A stretch of DNA of 64,000 nucleotides from Meconema thalassinum (lineage: Eukaryota; Arthropoda; Insecta; Orthoptera; Tettigoniidae): assembly GCA_946902985.2 (NCBI GenBank), contig OX336395.1:288481065-288545064 (forward strand). Direction: 5' to 3'. The notes under the pieces were generated by a model that saw nothing but the letters and a program-made list of their open reading frames with translations, did not search any database and was not told the origin of the DNA. Position numbers and translations under genes: made by a program. This document shows, one piece after another, positions 56,362-64,000 of this stretch. The first letter of the stretch is position 1; every line of letters begins with the position of its first letter.

Positions 56362-58716
56362 AGTCCTCTTCTTCGATTAGTTCGCGTCCTCGCGAACGGG
56401 AACGGGACGTAGAGTGGGGGTGTCGATGTGATGGTTCGTTCTTGAATGCTCCTTGTACTTCTTCTTCTTTTCTTCTGTGTTGGTGTAGGTGTGTTGATGT
56501 GAGTTGAGCGTGTGCTCAGAGGGGTAGGTTTTGGGTGTGGAACATATTTTAGTTTTGTACATGCGTAAATAGCAATGGCAAACAAAATTCTTGAATCTTG
56601 AAGCGTGAATTTTTAAAGCATATTAAAATCATAAAGTATCACCATTATTCTACATACATGGTTGTAAGAGTAGGTACTAAATGTAACATATAACAATGTA
56701 ACATAAAAGAATAATTGTAATAATGATTGCGTAAGTGCACAACGAGGGGGAAAAAACATCGTTAGGGCTAGGCATGCCCTTTCGCTGTCGCTGCAGCGGA
56801 TGAAAAAGTGCCCTCGTGTGAGGTGTACAATGTAACATTTAAAATATAGAGATAGAGTGGAGGGAAAGAAAAACAAATGTCTTAAGGTGTAATTAGTTGG
56901 TTTATATAACATGTTTTATTATGTGAGGGTGAAGTAAGACATTTTTACAAAATGTAAGTTAAAAGAATGGAAAGGAAAGTCAGTGTATACATGTGTGTGA
57001 AATAAATAATAAAATACATATGTTTACAATGTGTGACAACCTTGGTATACTGGCGACCTTGTATTAAAATATAAGTAATTATAAATAGTTTGGATAACAT
57101 GTGGGTAGTGGTATTAATAATTTGGATATCCTTAGTGTAATGTTGCCTGTCGGCGTTGATCGGTGGGCCAGTACGGTTTACCAATTTTTGTGTGAGGTGC
57201 CTCTTATCTACATCACTTTTTATGTACTCTATTCACTATAGTCTAACTTAATTTATTTTATTCTTAGACGGCCGTATTTACTATCCTTGCGTGCACGCTA
57301 CTCTCTGCACCCATGTGCCCTCTCATGGCCATTTACTATCCGGCCGTTTTCCGGTGCGGTTTAGTGGTCACGCTGCTAGTCCACTTTCCACCTGCTGTGT
57401 GTTTGAATGGTTTTCCTGCCGTGAGTAGGAGTTCCATCTTGATGATGAGGTACGGCACTTACAAAGGCCGTGCCGTCTCTGATCATCGCATATTGCTCTA
57501 TATTTGAGCGGTGTGTGCTCAGGTCCACAGCCCTCAGCTTCTCACGGCTGCTGATTGCCATTGCCTTCTGGCGTCATCACCTTTAGAGGTGTGACTGAAA
57601 AACGAAGATTAGTGTGTTGGTGTTTCAGAGATAGGTAGTGTAATGTGGTGTTGGAAATATATTTACAATAGACATGTTCATTCTCCTTGTTATCTGTAAA
57701 AAAATCATTGTTAATTCCTCTTTTGCGGTGGAGACATATGTATGATGGCGCCTCCTGGTTTGCCTGAAATACATTTTAATATTATGGTTACATATATTCA
57801 GTTCATTGTTATCTTAATCTTACTTATCTTAATGTATTGTTATCTTAATCTTACTTATCTTAATGTATTGTTATCTTAATCTTAAGGTGCTTAGCCTAAT
57901 TTATGCTAATTTAAAAAAATATTTTGTATTTACAATCCGAATGCTTTTACCTTAATCTAGTGCCGAAATGTGCTGTAGCAGCTGTTTTACAACAGCGCTT
58001 ATTAAGTTTGCTTAATTCTAAGTTGCGTTTCAAATGCAACTGTCTTACATGCTAGAATTTCGACCGGAGCGATCGCCTGAGGCAATTTACTTCCTCGGAT
58101 CACCACCCGCGTGTATTCTAGAAACACCGGTTGTCTCTAAAACCACCGGATTCCGCTCCCTTAATACTAGTTGTCGACATTTATATTAGTTATTAATAAC
58201 TAGTAATTAATAAAGTTCCGGGCGCCTGTGCTGCTGGAGAGCAAACGCTTCGCCCGGCCATCCTGTGTTATTTATTGATGTATTCATCATTGCTGGGTTT
58301 GCCCACTGTAACCCTTGTGAGAGCTCGCTGCGTTCCTCATTTAATATCTCTGGCCGCTCGCTGCGTTACCATTTAAGCTCTGGTGACTCGCTGTCAGCCA
58401 TTTATGTGGGCATGGGACATTGTTCGGGAAAAATCGGCCGATAGAATAATATCGCCGGGAATTTTAGCGTCCGGGAATCCTCTTCGCCTATATTGGCATT
58501 AATAATAACATCCGTTCTTGCACTATGTGGAGGTTGGGGGTGGGTGTAATAATACAAATCCCTGTGTAATAAAGAAAAAGTGTGGGACGTAATGTAGGAG
58601 AGAAAAAAAAATTTTTAGTCTCGCTTGGCTGTGTGCGGTTCGGGTCGTTTCTACCACGAGGGCTCGTTGTATGAGTCCTACCCTTATTGTGCGTGGTAGC
58701 AGCGCCTCCACCAATA
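56362..58716. other. Interior of the LTR element, non-coding
   Basis: No gag, protease, reverse transcriptase or integrase motif in any frame. It holds a 31-bp repeat (ATCTTAATCTTACTTATC) three times at about 57800-57888. Confidence 0.7.
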
Positions 58717-59595
58717 TGTTTTAGATCCCTTAGTTGGCGGGGTAGTTAGGGATAAAACACTTGTGTCACTGTGCTAATTTGGAAGGTAGTTCCTAGGAGA
58801 GAGTAGCTTCCCGTAGCTGGGAGAGCTTACTAGTGTAGTGTGTTGTTTAGTGTTTAAACGCTAGGGGGTGTTCCTGCAAAGATGCAAGTGTTGAATAGGG
58901 GATGGACCTCTAAATGCAGGCTACTATACCGGCCTGCCAGCTGGACGGGATGAGTAACACAATAGGCGTGCTTACGTCAGCGGCTCGACGTTATGTAGTC
59001 GAGTCACGTGCGGGAAGCACAATGGAGTCTGACCAAGCAATTACTGGCTACTATGGTCACGGTCAATCGTGGCGAGAGTCAGGAAGGGTATGAGGATGTA
59101 AAGAGGCGTGTAATTATCAATACAAGTGTAATTTACTGACCATGTGTTTATTGGTCAGTGAGTGTGAATTTGTAAGTCCCTCTTGGGGGAATGTAGGCAA
59201 TTATACAAGTAGAGTGTACAAAATTATGAGTGGGTGTTCACAAAGTAAAGGATTCTGAGCACTTTGCTGAGTCTCACCTTATGATGCAACTGGAACAGAC
59301 GTCGGCTAGGGCCTTCGGCGACGCACACTGTATAACAGATAATGGCTCCAATAAGGACTCCATTCTTATAGTTCTCGGCGCTGCGTGGTCAGCATTCCGT
59401 TGACGTAGCTGCCTCAGTTAGTTGTTGTGTAGATGTTTATGTATGTGTCGCAAGTGGTTGGCTAACCTCCCGAGCTGGGTGGCCGCCTCTTGCTGTGTAA
59501 AGATAATGTTCTGGTCTAATGATGTTGCCAGTTGGGGTGGTTTTAGTAAAAGATGGGGGTGGCTTTCAGGGGGTACAGCCCCCCGGGCCTGTACA
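58717..59595. repeat. LTR, right copy
   Basis: The 879-bp partner of 55479-56361, with the same termini. Confidence 0.92.
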
Positions 59596-60432
59596 CTATT
59601 CAGGGTGTAATTTTTCCACAATAATTGATGATTTGAACGTCTACCTGTAGCAAATATCTCTCATCTTGGCCGCTGATGTACATTATGTAAAATTTGCTTT
59701 AGATTGCTGAAATGGTGTACGTATGTGCCAAAGGGCCTAATTGTAGGGAATGGAGTGGGCTGTCCGAAATTTCAAGTGAACAGTGTTACTTGCAGGAATG
59801 CACAGGGTAAGTACGTAAAATTTGGTTCAGATCGGTGAAATTGTGCAGATTTGTGCCAAAGGGCCGAAATGAAGGGAATGCAGTGGGCTGCCGTAAATTT
59901 CAAGTGGATATTGTTACTCTTCGAGTTCCAAAGTGTAAGTACGTAAATTTTGGTTGAGATCGGTGAAAGTGTGTAGATTTGTGCCAAAGGGCCAAAATGC
60001 AGGGAATGGAGAGGGTTGCATCAAATTTAAAGTGGATAGTGTTACTTATCGGATATCAGAGTGTAAGTATGTAAAATTTGGTCCAGATTGGTGAAATGGT
60101 GTAGATTTGTGCCAAAGGGCCTAACTACGAACATTGAGCTTTATATATAAGGATGACAGGCAGCATATGTATCCAGGGTATAAGCTATCTCCATTTCACA
60201 TTTCATCCAAATCCATCCAGCCGTTTGAGGGTGAAGAGGTAACAAACACACACAAACAAACATTCACAATATTAAAATATAAATAAGGATTAAAATGCTT
60301 TTTCCTAGTTTATATGTTTTCATTTTTATAGATTTTGGTGTATGATATAATTTCCAAATTTGTAGTACAAATTATAATTTGAAAGGTTTTCACGTACAGT
60401 ACTTTATCTACAGAAGTAGGATATAAAGGCCG

Positions 60433-60617
60433 GTTCTGGCACAGGGGCTAATGGGCAAGATGGCCGCCGCGCGCAACCAGCCCTATGTTATTCTTATGGA
60501 GGGGACAGTCATAGCTGGCACAGGGGCTAATGGGCAAGATGGCCGCCACACCCTGAGACCGTGAATAATGTCACAGGGGGAGTTCGACCGTGTAGTCGCT
60601 AAATGGAATATTTGTTG

Positions 60618-60658
<41 letters not shown>
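60433..60658 (+). repeat. 35-bp direct repeat and (TTA)n microsatellite
   Basis: TGGCACAGGGGCTAATGGGC followed by AAGATGGCCGCC occurs twice (60437 and 60514). A run of about 12 ATT triplets stands at 60620-60657. Confidence 0.85.
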
Positions 60659-60711
60659 GTTAGGTAATCTTGCATTGATCATGTACAATCAAGACCAGCC
60701 TTATATTGACC

Positions 60712-60880
60712 ACTTTTTGGTGTAGTGGCTAGCATTCTTAGCTATTACTGTAGAGACCCCGGGTTCGAGTCCTGGCTTTGTCAAGAAATTTAATTCTAGG
60801 CTGAGGGCTGGAATGGAGTACACTCAACCTTGTGAGGCAAAACTGACAGGAGCTGGCTTTTGATTCATACCGCAGCCATT
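60712..60880 (+). mobile_element. tRNA-derived SINE-like sequence
   Basis: The A-box-like TGGTGTAGTGGCTAGC and a good B box GGGTTCGAGTCCTGG are 40 bp apart; the rest does not fold as a tRNA and continues into a SINE-type body (CTGAGGGCTGGAATGG). Confidence 0.6.
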
Positions 60881-60894
60881 CTGCCTAACCCATC

Positions 60895-60985
60895 TTCACC
60901 TAACCTAACCTAATCTTACCTAACCTAACCAGATCCCACCTTACCTAACCTAACCTAACCTAACCCAACCTAACCTAACTTCAAA
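60895..60985 (+). repeat. CCTAA array (TTAGG-like), second locus
   Basis: About 14 units of ACCTA/CCTAA with occasional variants, next to the SINE-like sequence. Together with 14317-14456 this makes two interstitial blocks. Confidence 0.85.
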
Positions 60986-61358
60986 GTCAGAATGTACAAT
61001 ACATTTATTGTTTTTATACCCTCAGAAATTAGATATAGAGAATGTCCACCACGATTTAGATCCTCGAGCACACTTTTCTGACATATATCATTAAAACGTG
61101 TAGAAACGAAAGTCTGAAAATTTTCACTAACACATAGTACACGTTCACCATACATTGTGTCCACTTTTTGAATGTTAATGATACGGAAAAGAGTATGCAT
61201 TGGTAATTCAGTGAGCTTTTTTCCCTCTCTAATCAACAGTTCTGCCCCCATAGCATTGAGAATATTTATTTTAGTAGCCTATAAAGAAACAAAAAAATCA
61301 TATCTATTACAGTTTATCTATAAGTGACCAGAACCACTATAACATTTTATTCTAATCA
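60986..61358. other. Unassigned sequence
   Basis: A 93-codon minus-strand frame (61251-60970) has no recognised domain and was not accepted. Confidence 0.35.
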
Positions 61359-61890
61359 GGAGATTTCCATAATGATAAGAAAAAACTTATCATAATGATG
61401 GATTGTGTAAGTAAACGTCTTTCGCTGCTTGATGCCACTACTAAACTGATACTCATACAACGGACAAGTGAGTTCATGTTTCGTTGACGTAATTGTATGT
61501 TCCCACGCACTTCCTGTGTGTTGCACGCACCGTAGTGGCTAAATTTGAAAATAGATGAGATGATTTGCTGATGAAATCGTATGTTCCCCTGCACGCACAC
61601 GCCGGTCCCTGTGGACGGGTCCTAGTAAGGAGATTCCCATAATGATAAGAAAAAAAAGCTTACCATAATGATGGATTGTGTAAGTAAACGTCTTTTGCTG
61701 CATGATGCCACTACTAATGTGATACTCGTACAACAGACAAGCGAGTTCATGATTCGCTGATGTAATCGTATGTTCCCACGCACTTCCTGTGTGTTGCACG
61801 CGCCGTAGTGGCTAAATTTGGAACTAGATGAGATGATTTGCTGACGTAATCGTATGTTCCCCTGCACGCACACACAAGCCCCTGTAGACG
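61359..61890 (+). repeat. Tandem duplication of about 269 bp
   Basis: Both copies start GGAGATT followed by CCATAATGATAAGA (61359 and 61628) and end near CACGCACAC. Differences are few. Confidence 0.9.
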
Positions 61891-62040
61891 GATCCTTGTG
61901 GACGAGTCCCTGTGGACGGGTCCCTGTGGACGGGTCATTGTTGACGGATCCTTGTGGACGAGCCCCTGTGGAAGGGTCCTTGTTGACGGGTCCTTTTTGA
62001 CTAATCCCTTTAGACCGGTCCCTTTGGACTGGTCCCTAAT
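61880..62040 (+). repeat. 15-18 bp minisatellite (GTCCCTGTGGACGG type)
   Basis: About ten degenerate units, such as CCTTGTGGACGAG and CCTGTGGACGGGT, follow the 269-bp duplication and share its last bases. Confidence 0.85.
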
Positions 62041-63758
62041 GCTATAATGAAATTAAACGTTGTTCCACATGAAACGCAAACGAAGAGCCAATCGCTACTA
62101 TGAATTAACATGTTTTGTTTTTTGTTTGTTTTTACACATGTGCACTTGTTTTTTTTTGTAAGAGGGCGGGCTCTTTGAATACAGATTTATAGATGAGTTA
62201 TTTTTTTAAATTACCAAAATCCAAAACTAATAGGTCATTAGCTTTTTAATATTTCATGAACCAATAAGGCTAGGGACTTGTATGAGAGGTCGTTGGACTT
62301 GAGGTGACATTCTGTTTTTGAATGTATTATTTATTTTTTGTCAAAAGGGCTTAACTACACTTTTGTTAATATCTCGCTAATTAATAATCAGAGAGGGTTA
62401 AGTGAGGTGTCATGGGACTCACGATGGTCAACCCTTTTCCATGGCCAAGGAATTTACCCAAAATACCCAATACATTAAGGTCATTGACCTGAGATTTTAT
62501 AAACTAATAATTGGATACGAACATGTGAGATGTTTACCATGTGAGATGAAACATAGCTAGGTAGAGAAAGAATTAGTGTAGGCTACATGTTTGGTGACTG
62601 ACAAGTCTTTTACCATTGAAACTTGTTTTCAGATCAAACTGCAGTATAGAGAGAGTATAGGTTGCAGGTATGGGTTAATAAATGAGAAACGGTGTACGCA
62701 AACTCTGATTTATCAATAATTAAGAGTAGACTAACTTTAATTGATTGGTTGAAGATGATAGCTAAAACACAAAAATGCTCAGTGGTTACCGAGACAAAAT
62801 GGTCGCTACACACAACAAGCTTTAAATACTTGAGGCTAATAATCTATACACTCACACACACTCGCTTGTTGTAAACTAAACTGTGTTGCTGTCAGTGCTC
62901 AGACAGTAGGCTGATGACAAAATGTATTGCTAACAGAAATATAATCATTTCCGGTTGTCTAATGTTACCAGCTATACATTTTTTTTGTGTTGCAGTGGTA
63001 AGCACTTTTAGCTCTTGTACTGGTGGTCTTAACTCGATTTCCAGGTCTGAGGCCTAGAACAAGTTGAACTTAGAAACAAGGGCATAGTGGTGCGGTGGTT
63101 AAGCTGTTAGCCTTTCACCAGAGGTTCGATTTCAGGTTAATATGCATGTCATAAGCATATTAAACAAAACAAAACAGAGATAACGTATAAAACTGATTAC
63201 ATTTGTGTCTTTTCAAATTATTACTTGGATTACAAATTCAAAGGTGAACTGGGTTTGATATACAGTTAATGCTGTCTATCACACACTAGACTGTAAGAAA
63301 GCCAAAATAGCAAAAGGCGTAGGTAGAGCAGTGGTAAAATTGCTATATGTAGAGAACTACCTGGCAAAGCTATATCGCATAAACAGTGCAGGATACAATC
63401 CAGCAATCAAATTTGTATCTTGTGGAACAGAGAAATGCACTTACGTGAGAAAATGTAATTTCATGTGTAATATGACCTAACACACAAGTGTTCACCTGTG
63501 CACATGCATGATTAGAGCTAACAAGTCACATACTGAATAGTTCGTACGTAACGTTAGATTAGGTCTACGAGGCGCATGCCATTTGAGAGCAGACCAAGGG
63601 ATCTAACTTGGTGGATGGATGCGTTCTAACGAGTCATTTGTAGTTGAAAGAGAATAATACATGTTCTTAAGATGTTAAAACTGTGCAGATGGCACGTGTA
63701 ATAAGACGTCTTGTTATATTTCCTGTGTCATATTACAGACATGGTAGAGAACGCTCAG
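62041..63758. other. Unassigned sequence with one tRNA-like head
   Basis: At 63085-63137 GGTGCGGTGGTTAAGCTGTT and a B-box-like GAGGTTCGATTTC suggest a decayed SINE head. No gene was recognised. Confidence 0.35.
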
Positions 63759-64000
63759 ATCTGTTGCTATGACTAACGCTGCAGTAATTTGAAACCCCAC
63801 GTGTTCATCAAGACAATGGGTGATGATCATGCAAAGTTAGTAGTTATTGGATATTACACAGGTGTTCCTTCCGGTGTCATGTTGCTGACATGCCAGAGAG
63901 TGCACTCTGCTGTTGCTATGACTGACGCTGCAGTAATTTGAAACCTCAGCTGTTGATCAAGTCAATGTTTGATGATCATGCAAAGTCAGCAGTAATTGGA
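63759..64000 (+). repeat. Direct duplication with a period near 147 bp, cut by the window edge
   Basis: GTTGCTATGACT followed by ACGCTGCAGTAATTTGAAAC and later GATGATCATGCAAAG occur twice (63763 and 63911). The array may continue beyond 64000. Confidence 0.85.

Larger units (their letters stand above)
55479..59595 (-). mobile_element. Non-coding LTR retrotransposon with paired LTRs
   Basis: Two direct repeats of about 0.88 kb (55479-56361 and 58717-59595), beginning TGTTTTAGATCCC and ending GGGCCTGTACA, enclose 2.36 kb. CTAT flanks the whole (55475-55478 and 59596-59599). A purine-rich stretch on the complement next to 56361 (GAAGAAGAGGACT) suggests the element runs on the minus strand. The interior has no gag or pol frame, so it is a LARD-like element moved by another element's enzymes. 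The LTRs differ at only about a dozen places, mostly point changes and the length of a G run (11 against 2). Confidence 0.92.
55005..60290 (+). mobile_element. Interspersed repeat with 123-bp units, split by an LTR element
   Basis: Starts ACTAGCAGGTACCCGCGG and ends AACAAACACACACAAAC then AAATAAGGAT, ends typical of a widespread arthropod interspersed repeat. Without the LTR element it is about 1.17 kb. Four 123-bp units stand at 59690-60125 (marker TTTGTGCCAAAGGGCC near 59727, 59850, 59975 and 60107). The class (LINE 3' end or Helitron-like) is not settled. Confidence 0.6.

Noticed and set aside
56187..56585. ORFs of 106 and 127 codons at the LTR end and adjacent interior
   Set aside because: They overlap on opposite strands, one is shared with the other LTR only in part, and none has retroviral motifs.
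60712..60780. Possible functional tRNA gene
   Set aside because: A and B boxes are present but the arms do not pair into a cloverleaf, and a SINE-type body follows directly.
60970..61251. 93-codon minus-strand ORF (starts MGAELLIREGKKLTELPMHT)
   Set aside because: It could be a gene fragment, but no family was recognised and the CCTAA array cuts its end; kept only as unassigned.

Overview
The window reads as insect nuclear DNA. It is AT-rich, has short phase-compatible exons with GT/AG junctions, many 5'-truncated LINEs with target-site duplications, tRNA-derived SINEs and CCTAA (TTAGG-type) repeat arrays. I think a polyneopteran such as an orthopteran or stick insect is likely, but that rests only on the style of the SINEs and repeats. 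No rRNA or intact tRNA gene was recognised.

Region 1 (1-5617) holds a 5'-truncated LINE on the minus strand (306-2673), then about 3 kb with nothing recognised.

Region 2 (5618-20372) is a set of nested mobile elements. The outermost layer is an old two-gene DNA transposon with short inverted ends (TAGGRACCGTGCGAAT) and a TTA duplication. It carries a SWIM zinc-finger plus YqaJ-exonuclease gene on the plus strand. Converging on it is a THAP zinc-finger plus DDE_Tnp_4 transposase gene on the minus strand, an ISL2EU/Harbinger-like arrangement. Three younger insertions cut it: a SINE placed exactly on a splice acceptor (6082-6410), a hAT-type element with an 8-bp duplication (17390-19979), and an 8.5-kb element (7862-16337). 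The 8.5-kb element has about 1.4-1.5 kb inverted repeats and a 6-7 bp duplication. Its unique core holds an inhibitor-of-apoptosis gene (two BIR domains plus RING), a FLYWCH zinc-finger gene, a small spliced ORF and one unidentified ORF, but no transposase or polymerase that I can recognise. This cargo element is the most unusual object in the window.

Region 3 (20373-54974) looks like part of a host gene on the plus strand. It has an ATG exon (23734-23784), a 129-bp exon present twice (26095-26223 and 33388-33516), and a 59-bp exon (54916-54974). Their products are acidic and rich in SUMO-type motifs (IKCE, IKQE, VKRE), as in the N-terminal parts of insect C2H2 zinc-finger proteins; no zinc-finger exon lies in the window. 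The 129-bp exon was duplicated by a tandem duplication of a roughly 4.5-kb block (24925-29450, then 29451-37460). The second copy later gained a LINE, a 1.5-kb repeat and a 74-bp minisatellite. The long intron to 54916 contains a SINE, a 3.1-kb array of 94-bp repeats, LINE and hAT fragments, a fold-back element and a second hAT-like element.

Region 4 (54975-64000) has an interspersed repeat split by a non-coding LTR element (55479-59595, paired 0.88-kb LTRs, 4-bp duplication), a CCTAA array, small tandem repeats and SINE-like tRNA heads. Almost all protein-coding material is decayed transposon sequence. The best candidates for active host coding sequence are the four short exons.
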